From assembly GCA_029959085.1 (NCBI GenBank), contig JARWIR010000011.1:11409840-11473839 (forward strand): DNA of 64,000 nt. The letters are read 5' to 3'. The notes below the pieces were generated by a model that saw nothing but the letters and a program-made list of their open reading frames with translations, had not been told where the DNA came from and did no database searches. Position numbers and translations under genes: made by a program. Shown here piece by piece: positions 33,690 through 43,593 of this stretch (the stretch's first letter is position 1; each line of letters opens with the position of its first letter). Source of the DNA: Nemophila menziesii. Taxonomy: Eukaryota > Streptophyta > Magnoliopsida > Boraginales > Hydrophyllaceae.

Positions 33690-35160
33690 TTTCTTTCGTT
33701 ATATCTCTCTTTCACCTATTTTATTACTTCCGCCGTCATCACCTATACTAAAACCTAACTTTTACATCCACCTTAACAGCAAACACAAGAATCACAATCA
33801 TCATCCAAGCACGAAATACTAATAGGTATATTTGTTAATTTTTTTTTATAAAAATCGGATTATTTTGTGATTTTTAATATTTTCCAACACCGGTCATCTA
33901 ATTGTGTGTTTAAAAAATTCTGATATGAACGCCCTAAACTTATTTATTGTTCATTTCACTTTTCTACCAATGATACTAATTAGGTATTATGTGATATGAT
34001 GTTTTCTATTTTTATTTACGACTAGTGTTATTTGCAAGAAAAATAATTACTTACTAGCTTAACAATGGTCCTTATGGACATTAATCATTTGTCTTTGTTT
34101 CAACCTATTTATAAGCATTGTTCAATAAATTGTTAATAAGAAAACACAGGGTATATGATTCTTTTAACCCATATTGTTATTTGACTTTTTTAAACAGATC
34201 CAACAATCTTCAGAATAAAAAAATATATCCAAACTCTGAACGTTTATTTGTAATTTTTGTATTTATTTAATTTTAATACTCTTTTGATTTTTTCCTTTTA
34301 TCTATTAACTTTTATACTTTTACATGTAATATGACTAGTTAACATTTTTTTAGAATTCTTCCAAATTATTATTACTTTTGTTTCAATTTAAAGCCTGAGT
34401 TTTGTCACAATTATCTAAAAACTCAGGCTTTAAACTGTAACAAAAGTAATAATAATTTGGAAGAATCCTAAAAAAATATTAACTAGTCATATTACATGTA
34501 ACAGTATAAAAGTTAATAGATAAAAGGAAAAAAAATCAAACGAGTATTAAAATTAAATAAATACAAAAATTACAAATAAACATTCAGAGTTTGGATTTAT
34601 ATTTTTTTATTCTGAAGATTGTTGGATCTATTTAAAAAAAGTCAAAAAACAATATGAAATAAATTAATCATATACAGTGGGTTTTCTTATTAACAATTTA
34701 TTGAACAATACTTATAAATAGGTTGAAACAAAGACAAAGGATTAATGTCCATAAGGACCATTGTTAAGCTATTAAGTAATTATTTTCTTGAAAATAACAC
34801 TAGTCGTAAATAAAAATAGAAAACATCATATCAAATAATACCTAATTAGTTTCATTGGTAGAAAAGTGAAGTGAACAATAAATAAGTTTAGGGCGTTCAT
34901 ATTAGAATTTTTCAAACACACAATTAGATGACCGGTGTTGGAAAACATTAATTACAAAATAATCCGATTTTTATAAAAAGAATTAACAAATATACCTATT
35001 AGTATTTCGTGCTTAGGATGATGATTGTGGTTCTTGTGTTTGCTGTTACGGTGGAGATGGAAGTGGATGTAAAAGTCAGGTTTTAGTATAGGTGATGGTG
35101 GCGGAAGTTATAAAATAAGTGAAAGAGAGAAAGGTTTTGTTATGTGTAAAGAAATAAGTA
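33690..35160. repeat. Large palindrome joining the two MULE copies
   Basis: Arms 33,690-34,403 and 34,418-35,160 are inverted copies around a 14-nt loop (innermost stem GCCTGAGTTTT / AAAACTCAGGC). Similarity is high over about 700 bp, with scattered substitutions and small gaps. The outer 140 bp of each arm is also the MULE terminal segment (compare 43,447-43,593). The inner 570 bp is AT-rich, has no recognised coding content, and has no partner elsewhere in the window. Confidence 0.95.
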
Positions 35161-35261
35161 TTTGTTTTTGCTCTTATGGTATTGTTAGGGTGTGAAGTTT
35201 GTCTTCTTCGTGATGTATGGTGTGTGTATAATTGACATCTGTATAGAGCTGTAAAACAAAA

Positions 35262-35465
35262 AGAAATCTCTTCACACTCACCATTTGAACCAAGAGCAAA
35301 ATGAAATCTCTTTACCTCACCATTTGAACAAAAAAACAAAAATAAATCTCTCCACACACACCATTCTAACAAAAAACAAAAATAAATCTCTTCATACCTA
35401 CAATTCGAACAAAAAATAAAAAGAGAATCTCTTCATACCTACAATTCGAACAAAAAATAAAAAGA
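35262..35465. repeat. Minisatellite of about 41 bp, MULE copy 2
   Basis: About five units with the shared core AAATCTCTTCA and CCATT(T/C)(G/T)AACAAAAA. It corresponds to the array ending at 27,690 in copy 1 and lies just inside the left terminal segment. Confidence 0.88.
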
Positions 35466-36821
35466 GAGAGAACGGTCCATTTGTGGCGAGTGTCCGAGGT
35501 GAGTCCTCTATGAGTGGGTGGAGAGCGGTCCACGTATGGCGGCAATTTCCCTATGCACTGGAGGGAGGTTTATGGGGGAGGGGTTTCTTGTGAAGAGAGA
35601 GAAGAGAGACAGAAGACTGACAGAGAATAGTGACAAAAAATAGAAATGATTCTCGTAACCCTATTGAGTTCTTTTTTTGGATATGGTTTGTTCCTTGTAA
35701 TAAGAAGGGAGTGGGAAGGGATATTTTGGCTTTTTTCTATTTTGGTTGAGTTGTAACGGGTAATTAAGGTAGGAGATTTTGTGAGTAAATAGGGAAATGT
35801 TTGGGGCCATTACAAATAAAACCCCTTTTTTGTAATATTTCACCTTTTTGTTCTAATTGGGAATTAATATTATAGTTGAAGTTAATTAAGAATTAACTTC
35901 ACTATCCGTATAATTAATAGGGTGTTGCCCCATAATTATATGCTATTTTAAAATTATATAAAAGTACAAATAACATTGTGTTATAATGTATGATTGTGTA
36001 TTTAATGTTTTCAGAGACAAAATTTATTGAGGGTGCTTATTTGCACTTAATAAGATCTCATTAAGACACTAAATTAATAAGACTGTTTGTTTTTAATGAA
36101 CAATTCAGACCTGAATAGTTCTTACGTTTCATTAACATTTAAAACCAAGTCTGATTCATTCAGACATTGTCTCTTTACATAATAAGTTATATTCAGCTTC
36201 TATTCCACATTAAGTACATATCACATAAAAAAATCAAACGACACTCGCTTGATAATAAAAGATGAATAATTTTATAAGTTACATCTTTAATTTAAAGCTT
36301 CATTAGATTCCATGCTTAAAATTGAAAAATTGTAAACATAAACTATATAAATTATTAAAATATATCAATTTTGATAATCAATCCTCTTTGATAAAAAAAA
36401 GACAATCAATCCTCACGGCCCATTTGACTCCTAGTCATTGATTTAAAAATTCAACAGATTACCCCAATTATAGATGAATTTTAACATTATGAACATTTTA
36501 ACATAACTCAAAAGCACAAATATTACATCTTAAAAAAATATTATAAATTATTTTAATATTTAAATTATAATTATAATTATTTCTACCAATTATTTATAAT
36601 TTTTAGATAATTTTTTAATAATTATTAAAATTTATTACTTTATATTTAAAAATCTGAAATTTGTTAATAAGTTTGTTGAATTATATAATGCATTAAGAAA
36701 AAAATCATTATAACTAAATTCAAAAAATTAAATTAAATTTGTTATTAATTATTATTATAAAAATATTTATTAGTAAATAATTTAAAATAATATTATGTAA
36801 TTCATAATTATCGAATAAAGA

Positions 36822-36824
<3 letters not shown>

Positions 36825-36894
<70 letters not shown>
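36825..36894. repeat. (TA)n microsatellite, about 70 bp
   Basis: The matching site in copy 1 (about 29,008-29,018) has only ATATATAT, so the run expanded in copy 2 after duplication. Confidence 0.97.
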
Positions 36895-36896
<2 letters not shown>

Positions 36897-37099
36897 AAAT
36901 AAAATAGAATAAAGAATAGATTAGATTTTAAAAAATAATAATGGATTGGGAGTGAAATCCTTAGCGTCATCTAGCTTAGAATTCTTGTGAATTGGGTATC
37001 TAGTAATTGGGTACGCGGTAATCCGAAGGTTGTTGGAATGCTAAAAAATTATTTTCAACTCCTAATTATATATTTTTACTAGGAGTCTATTGAACTTAG

Positions 37100-37665
37100 C
37101 CTAAAATTAGGACCGTAAACGAGTCGACCCGAGCCGAATACTAGATGTACAAGCATGTTTGTTAAATTTCTCGAGCCGAGCCGAGCTCAAATTTAAACGA
37201 GCTGGGCCGAGCCGAACTCAAAATTTTAACTAGCCGAGCTCGAGCTTCCAGTGATCCAAATCAGAAATGTTAGAACTTGTTTATTTAACTTATATAATAG
37301 ACTTTTTTTAGAGTCGATCACGGGTTTCTCACGAACAATTAGTTTTGTATCGTTGAAATGAGACTTTCATGAATGGTTTGTATTTGATAGAGTGTGTGGT
37401 ATGAAAATATGAAACAAAACATTAAAGAGAAGATAAATATCTAAAGAAATTAAAAATACCTAGTTTGATATTGAAAGTTTAATAATATATTTATATGTAA
37501 ATAATATATTAATTTATTATTTTTATAATTATATACGAGCTCACGAGCCGAGCTCGAGAAATCTTGTTTATTTATCGAGCTTCGCTGATCTTGAACGAGT
37601 TTTTCTCTGAGCCAAGCTCGAGCTGCTCGCGAGCAGCTTGGTTCATTTACATCCCTACCTAAAAC
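37100..37665. mobile_element. 550-bp hAT-type MITE, in MULE copy 2
   Basis: Same insertion as 29,222-29,787. The element spans 37,108-37,657 with flanks CCTAAAAT and CCTAAAAC, and has exactly the same length as in copy 1. Confidence 0.8.
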
Positions 37666-37896
37666 ACAACATTTATATCATATCTATAGCAAAACAGTCA
37701 GACTCCCCAAAACTAGTGTACAATTAATTGTACACTTGTAAAACAAATACGAAAAAACAAACCTAAATGGCTTGGCCTGGACTATCTTCTATCAAATTTA
37801 ACAACTATCGTTCAAAAAAAAAACTGATCAAACAAAATTACAAGTCATGTTTCACACAAGTTTATTAGAAATCTTTATATAATTAACAAGTTTTTT

Positions 37897-38163
37897 TTAT
37901 GAGTGCATAAACAACAAAACAACAAAAATAACGTAAAACATAGGTAACCAATTATAATTAACAAGTTTATCTAAAACCTTTCTACTATCAATAGCTTCTC
38001 GTGCTTTATCCAAAGCAGAAAATACATCTTCCGCACGATCACATCCATGTAAATGACCAATCACTCCAGTATTTAAATAGTTTTTTTTAATAATATTCCA
38101 AATAAATAAATAAAAAATTGTAAATATATATCGAATTAAAAAATAATTGCAAAACTGTACCAA
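37897..38163 (-). other. Conserved open frame, unknown, MULE copy 2
   Basis: Counterpart of 30,017-30,283, reading GHLHGCDRAEDVFSALDKAR and IDSRKVLDK. Frame and length are kept between copies despite substitutions. Unknown function; possibly a captured exon. Confidence 0.4.
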
Positions 38164-38319
38164 ACCGTTATCTCCGTTGTCGATTTAGATTTGGATTCGA
38201 CATTTAGGATGCCGAGGTTGTTTTCTTTCATAATCCACGATAATTTTCGTCGATCCTCGCCACTATTTCATTCCCACCGATCTACCCGTTTATATTCCCA
38301 AATTACCCTTTTTCAACCC

Positions 38320-38327
38320 TATAAATA
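38320..38327 (+). promoter_or_regulatory. TATA box of the MULE transposase, copy 2
   Basis: TATAAATA 69 bp before the ATG at 38,396, with the same C-rich and pyrimidine-rich context as in copy 1. Confidence 0.6.
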
Positions 38328-38395
38328 ATACCACAAAATTCACTAAATCTCACACCACTTTTCTCTTCTCTTCAACTCTTTATATAATTCAGTTC

Positions 38396-40408
38396 ATGTT
38401 TAGTTGGCAACGGGAAATATCATGTTGATATATCGAGTTAGGTAGATTTTATACGACGGCCGGATATTGTTCAAACACAAGGGGTCATTAGTAGATCTTA
38501 TGTCGTAGTAAAAATTTCAACATCCTATGAAGAATTATTTCGATTGAATCCAACAACTCTGGATGAAATCTATAATCCCGATGAGGATGATGATAGGCTG
38601 TCCAGCGATGGGGAATTTTCGACTCCCGAAGATTAAGGGTCGTCAACTGATGAGGAGGCTCCTCCATGTACCATGGGGCCACCTACTTTGGGATTTACAA
38701 ATGTTTCTTCAACTGGTCAAAACCTTTCAATGACTGGTCAAACTTCTGTTGAGATTCAGCTAGAGAGGCAGGTGCTCAAAGGAAGAGTTTATGGAGCAAT
38801 CAAATCATGGCACGTAGCCGACCACCGTCACTTCGCTATGAAAAGGTCTGCCAATGATCATGTTAACCTTGTATGGAAAATGAAAGATAGTGGTTGTTCA
38901 TGCAGGTGCCGATGTTCGATAAGGAAAACTAATCGGTTGTGGGAAGTATCAAAAGTAAGCGCCCTACACTCATGTCATTACAAGGTGGTGTTCAACAATC
39001 ATCACAATATTACATCTGAGTTTGTGGCTGAATAGGTGTACCATATAGTGCGAGCTGATTTAGAAATACCCATCTCGGTTATAATGACAAGTATCTCTCA
39101 ACAACTCAAATACAATATTTCGTATCTAAAGGCGTGGCGAGCAAAGCAGAAAGTTTTGGAACAAGTGTTTGGAACACATGAGGAAGGGTTTCCAAAATTA
39201 CCACGACTTTTCAACAAGATCAGACGCTCAAACCCTGCGAGTGTTGTAGGATTTTGCCATTGTTACATCGATCGGTCTACTAATACTACAACTTCTAGCA
39301 TTGTGTTTTGGGCATTCATAGCCGCTATTGAATGTTTCCAATATTCTAGGCCTTTGGTAAGTATTGACGAAACTTATTAATACAAAAAATACAATGGAAA
39401 ATTACTCATTGGTTTTGCATATGATGTTGTGAATCGACTGTATCCTTTATGCTCTACCATAGACGATACCGTGTCAAATGAAACGTGGGGGTTTAGGTAT
39501 TTGAGAACACTCGTTACACAAAGAAAACTGTGTATCTTGTTTGATTGTCATCCAGCCATTTTACATGCTGTGGCAAAGAATGGCCGAATGCTAAACATCA
39601 CTTTTGTGCGCGTCAATTGCAAGCAATTTCAACCACAAATGTCATGGTTCTGCGATGAAGAAGTTCTCGTACATAATGGCGAGTAATACTTGCAAGTGGA
39701 GATTCTTAGAAGACCGTAATTTTTTTGTAAATTGGGTGAAAATGGAAGCTACAAGAAGTGGATCGAGGATATTCCTCTGGAACAATGTACGCTCCTGCAC
39801 GATCGAGGTCACGGTATGGTGTCATGACTACTAATTTATCTGAGATTTTAAAACACGTGTTGAAATGATCAAGGTGTTGAAATGATCAAGGTGTTGAAAT
39901 GATCAAGAGGGTTTCCCCTGATTGCAGTTGTATTCCTAACATTCTATCGGGCCAACTATTATTTCTCAACTAGATGTACACAGACGGGCAAACCAGAAGC
40001 ATTACAACACACATTTCCGTTTAAGGTGCAAACATTAATCAATCTGAGCGCAACGAAGTCCAGATATTGTAAATACTTACAATTTAACCGTGAGAAAGGT
40101 GTATTCGAAGTTCAGGCATTTAAGGTCAAACTCTGGTAGGATTAGTAGCTCCAAGTCTTTTCAAGGTAGATATTGGAAGGCGCCATTGTGATTGTGGAAA
40201 ATGATAGTTATTAAACATAACATGTCAACATCCAACGGAGGTTTCATCAAACTTAAGAATAAAAGTTCAGGATTTAGTGTCAGAGTTTTATACTAGTGAA
40301 GCCGGCCACAAACAGTGGTTCTCGTCATTTAACGTCATGAACAACCCCTATTATTGGTAAGAAGATAGATACATCTTTTCTTGCTACAATATATCAATTT
40401 CTATATAA
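38396..40408 (+). pseudogene. MULE (MURA-type) transposase, degenerate, copy 2
   Basis: Counterpart of 30,516-32,498 with its own lesions. A stop comes ten codons after the ATG. The early TGA of copy 1 reads as arginine here, but a TAA interrupts the acidic region (PED, then stop). The core keeps RCRCSIRKTNRLWEVSKVSA, YNISYLKAWRAKQK, FWAFIAAIECFQY and SIDET (first D), followed by a stop where copy 1 has R-L-Y. CILFDCHPAIL holds the second D. The zinc segment keeps both cysteines (RRHCDCGK) but then has a stop. A short triplicated phrase (GTGTTGAAATGATCAAG, about 39,851-39,907) is private to this copy. Confidence 0.9.
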
Positions 40409-40508
40409 ATCATCTCACCATCTTCCTTTTCTTCTATTTTCTCATGCTTTCCCTTCTCTCTTCCTCTTCTATCAACTTTGCTTGTATTTCATCCTCCTCC
40501 CTACCAAT

Positions 40509-40813
40509 TGTTATGAATAGTAGTATTAATATCTATATTTAATTAGTTTATATTAATTATGTATATATATTAAGTATACAAATTATAGCCGTTGTATATT
40601 AAGTAAATATTAATTATGTATATATTATAAATATATAGATTATAGCCGTTATAGCAGTTGTGTAGCAGTTACTATGTATGTAGATCTATAAATTACCATG
40701 TACATGAAGAAAATAATCAAGCAATCAATAAAGTTTCATTCTATTCATGTCTTTTATGTTTCTGCATTTAAATTCCTTGTTTTATTTCTCTGTAAACTAG
40801 TTTATTCATTACA
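40509..40813 (+). repeat. 5' LTR
   Basis: Begins TGTTATGAATAG and ends TTCATTACA. Differs from the 3' LTR at three positions by eye (GTTGTA/GTTATA and TGTGTAGCAG/TGTTTAGTAG). Contains the directly repeated words ATTATAGCCGTT and TATATTAAGTA. Confidence 0.95.
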
Positions 40814-40832
40814 AATTGGTGCTTTCATTGCC
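40814..40832 (+). promoter_or_regulatory. Putative primer binding site
   Basis: AATTGGTGCTTTCATTGCC follows the 5' LTR directly, the position of a retrotransposon primer binding site. It is not the common TGGTATCAGA type, and I cannot name the tRNA. Confidence 0.55.
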
Positions 40833-40849
40833 TGATCTCTGCCTCAACC

Positions 40850-42022
40850 ATGGCCGAAGGTACACGTCTGAAAACCCTAGATGATATTGTGAAAAATCTT
40901 CAAGAAAAAGTTTCTATTCATTCCACAAAACTCGACAAAATTGAAGAGATTGTTTCAATTCACTCTACCAAAATCGATCAAATTCAGGAAACAATCACAA
41001 ATCATTCCACAATTTTATCAGATCTTGTCACTAAAATTGCTTCTCTTGAAAGCAAACTTGACAGCAAATTGGATCGCCTCCTGAAAGAAAAAAATACTGT
41101 TACCGGGCCTTCTGATTCACCACAAATTAATCCTCCACCTATAGTTCCAGTCGTAGCGATTCCACCACCACCTCCGCCAAGATTCTCAAACCCGTCTCCA
41201 ATGGCTGTCCAGGCACGTCAGATGCGTTTAGATTTTCCGCGTTTCGAAGGTATTGATCCATCTGGTTGGATTTTCAAGGCTGAACGTTTCTTTGATTACC
41301 ATCGAATTTCTAGTGATCAGCGTCTCCTCATATGTTCATTTCATATGGATGGTAAAGCAATTCCTTGGTTTCAATATATGACTCAAAACCGTCAAATTTC
41401 AACATGGGAGCAATTTTCTAGAGCCTTGGAAAGTCGATTTGGGCCTCCTGAATTTGAAGATCCACAAGGATCCTTGGCAAAATTAATGCAACATGGATCT
41501 GTGGATGAATATCAAACGCAATTTGAAGCACTTGCAAACAGAACAATTGGATTATCATCATCCTTTTTGGTTAGTTGCTTCGTTGCAGGACTAAAATCTG
41601 ATATTAAAGCAGAAGTCCTGGCTTTTCGTCCTATGTCACTTTCACATGCTATGGGTTTAGCACGCCTACAAGAGTCAAAATTGATGGAACTAATGAAAAT
41701 AAACTCTGCTTGGTCTGGTTCCCCTGGTCCTCCTACTAATTCAGTACTATCAAGTTTAGAAACCAGTATACTTTCTCCACAAGTGAAACACACGGACCGA
41801 TATAATATTCGTCGTTTATCTCATATCGAAATGCAAGTACGCAGAGAAAAGGGTCTATGTTATAATTGCGATGAACGATATGTGGTTGGGCATCGTTGTA
41901 AATCAAAGCCTCAATTGTTTCTTTTAGATTCAGGAAGTGATAATAATTGTTCTACTTCGGCAGCCGAAAGACTTCCAGATATGTCCTCTAGTTCTGTTTA
42001 TACCAAAGTTTATCAAGTTTAG
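40850..42022 (+). CDS. Gag protein of the LTR retrotransposon
   Basis: An intact 390-residue frame, the only clearly undamaged long frame in the window. Residues about 10-78 form a coiled-coil-like region with three diverged repeats of the phrase IHSTK-x-D-x-I. Residues 94-118 are proline-rich. Residues about 127-270 are a retrotransposon Gag domain (WIFKAERFFDYHRI, WFQYMTQN, WEQFSRALESRFG, DEYQTQFEALANRT). The zinc knuckle has C337, C340, H348 and C350, the C-x2-C-x7-H-x-C form common in plant chromovirus Gags (CYNCDERYVVGHRCK). In complete elements this is followed by a protease; here only about 40 residues remain, so the frame has been cut to Gag alone. It should assemble RNA-packaging particles. 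The start is the first ATG after the primer site, in a good context (ACCATGG). Confidence 0.95.
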   Translation: MAEGTRLKTLDDIVKNLQEKVSIHSTKLDKIEEIVSIHSTKIDQIQETITNHSTILSDLVTKIASLESKLDSKLDRLLKEKNTVTGPSDSPQINPPPIVPVVAIPPPPPPRFSNPSPMAVQARQMRLDFPRFEGIDPSGWIFKAERFFDYHRISSDQRLLICSFHMDGKAIPWFQYMTQNRQISTWEQFSRALESRFGPPEFEDPQGSLAKLMQHGSVDEYQTQFEALANRTIGLSSSFLVSCFVAGLKSDIKAEVLAFRPMSLSHAMGLARLQESKLMELMKINSAWSGSPGPPTNSVLSSLETSILSPQVKHTDRYNIRRLSHIEMQVRREKGLCYNCDERYVVGHRCKSKPQLFLLDSGSDNNCSTSAAERLPDMSSSSVYTKVYQV

Positions 42023-42046
42023 AACCTTGAGAACAAGGTTCAATTT

Positions 42047-42060
42047 AAAGAAGGGGGCAA
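42047..42060 (+). promoter_or_regulatory. Polypurine tract
   Basis: AAAGAAGGGGGCAA lies immediately before the 3' LTR, where plus-strand DNA synthesis would be primed. Confidence 0.8.
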
Positions 42061-42365
42061 TGTTATGAATAGTAGTATTAATATCTATATTTAATTAGTT
42101 TATATTAATTATGTATATATATTAAGTATACAAATTATAGCCGTTATATATTAAGTAAATATTAATTATGTATATATTATAAATATATAGATTATAGCCG
42201 TTATAGCAGTTGTTTAGTAGTTACTATGTATGTAGATCTATAAATTACCATGTACATGAAGAAAATAATCAAGCAATCAATAAAGTTTCATTCTATTCAT
42301 GTCTTTTATGTTTCTGCATTTAAATTCCTTGTTTTATTTCTCTGTAAACTAGTTTATTCATTACA
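42061..42365 (+). repeat. 3' LTR
   Basis: 305 bp, same length as the 5' LTR, with the same TGTTATGAAT start and TTCATTACA end. Confidence 0.95.
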
Positions 42366-43593
42366 CCAATCCTTTCACTGTAAATAAAACACCATTAATT
42401 ATGTAACAAAACTAGAAATATGATTTTTACTATTTTCCTATAACTATTTACTTACCTGTGTTTTTCTTCCTGTAATATATCATCAAATCCAGCTTCCATA
42501 TCACAATCATCATCCTCATCTTGAAACCTCTTTGGATCATACCTGAAATTAAAAACAATTCACCCATCAAATTTCACCTACACAATTAACAAAGTAGGGT
42601 AAAATAAAATAAAAAAAGAATTACTTCATCTTAGTCATTTGTCTCAACATGTTCATCGCTTCTTCATTCTCATTATTATACCTTTTATTCGGCGCCTCTT
42701 CACGTCTAATCGGTTTTCTTTTAACTTCCATACGAGATATATTATTTCCTAAAAATTGGATGATTACACTTTTAAACTTCTTTGATTAACTCCTCTTTGA
42801 AGAGATTACACTTTAAAACTTCTTTGATTAACTCCTTTATTGAGTGGATTTGATAAGTTTAATGATCAAAATTGGATGATTAACTATGTTAGCTTGAGAC
42901 CTCTATTTTTGGATATAGACTTGTAGTAATTAATTGAGTTGGTAATTATTATATGTAAAAGACCTCCCTATTATAGCCAATAAATCTGCCTGGCGCCGGC
43001 TTGTCAGTCTTGGGGGCGGTATGTCGGTTCGACTTGTCCTTTAGATAGAGGATTATGCATAAATATATATAGTTTAAAACATATACTATCACTATGCAAT
43101 AATCAAGGGATATTTAAATGAGTTTTTCCAAATATTAAAACAAGATTTAAAATATGTTAGACTAACACATATGTTTAATTGTAATTTGTTACAATTACAC
43201 GATACTTCAAATTTAAACTCTTGCAAATTAGTTACAAAAATATTTTTTTCCAAACAAAAACTTTTCAAGTTTCTAGATTTATTATGTACTTTGTGTATAT
43301 AATTTAACATGGAAACAAGCTACTTGCATTATATTAAAAGGACCTCAAATGTCCCATATATAAAATTCAGGATGGTATCATTTACCCATGTCAAGAATAT
43401 AATATAAATAGAGATTTGGGGTGGGGACATTCCTTAAAACAAATATTTCTTTTGTTACACATAACAAAACCTTTCTCTCTTTCACCTATTTTATAACTTC
43501 CGCCGCCATCACCTATATTAAAACCTGAATTTTACATCCACTTCCATCTTCACCTTAACCGCAAACACAAGAATCACAATCATCATCCTAAGA

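Larger units (their letters stand above)
27520..33830. mobile_element. Mutator-like element, copy 1
   Basis: Colinear with 35,254-43,593 (offset about 7.7-7.9 kb before the LTR insertion in copy 2). From left to right: minisatellite, AT-rich block, hAT-type MITE, transposase pseudogene (plus), SPT2 fragment (minus), AT-rich block, and a right terminal repeat-like segment (about 33,690-33,820). The matching left terminal segment is not found, so the left end looks truncated or replaced. Spacers 27,700-29,220 and 32,980-33,690 hold no gene that I can see. Confidence 0.85.
40504..42370 (+). mobile_element. Gag-only LTR retrotransposon, young insertion
   Basis: Complete 1,857-bp element (40,509-42,365) with 305-bp LTRs and a perfect 5-bp target duplication, CCAAT (40,504-40,508 and 42,366-42,370). 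The empty site CTACCAATCC is seen in MULE copy 1 at 32,591-32,600. Order: LTR, primer site region, one intact Gag frame, purine tract, LTR. There is no protease, integrase, RT or RNase H, so it must use another element's enzymes. The layout and size match the TR-GAG class of non-autonomous plant elements. The zinc knuckle spacing points to a Ty3/gypsy chromovirus-like parent. Confidence 0.95.
40410..42745 (-). pseudogene. SPT2-family fragment, copy 2, split by an LTR element
   Basis: Same three exons as 32,500-32,975: about 42,625-42,745; 42,456-42,542; and a last exon divided into 42,371-42,377 and 40,410-40,508 by the retrotransposon at 40,509-42,365. The reading EEDEIQAKLIEEEERREx and DCDMEAGFDDILQEEKH is kept with few changes, and the splice sites survive. 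Without the insertion the frame would still be open, so the SPT2 fragment has decayed less than the transposase beside it. Confidence 0.86.
35010..43593. mobile_element. Mutator-like element, copy 2
   Basis: Bounded by inverted terminal segments of about 140 bp, at about 35,011-35,157 and 43,447-43,593 (the right one ends ATCATCATCCTAAG). Contents match copy 1 in order, plus a private 1,857-bp LTR retrotransposon and a (TA)n expansion. About 6.7 kb without the LTR insert. I could not find a convincing 9-bp target duplication, because the left end runs into the palindrome. Spacers 35,470-37,090 and 42,760-43,440 show no gene. Confidence 0.85.

Noticed and set aside
33690..35160. Reading the palindrome arms as 700-bp MULE terminal inverted repeats
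   Set aside because: The right end of copy 2 (after 43,593) shares only the 140-bp outer part and then diverges from the palindrome's inner 570 bp.
41512..41793. Minus-strand frame inside the Gag gene
   Set aside because: It lies antisense to an intact Gag domain and has no motif of its own.
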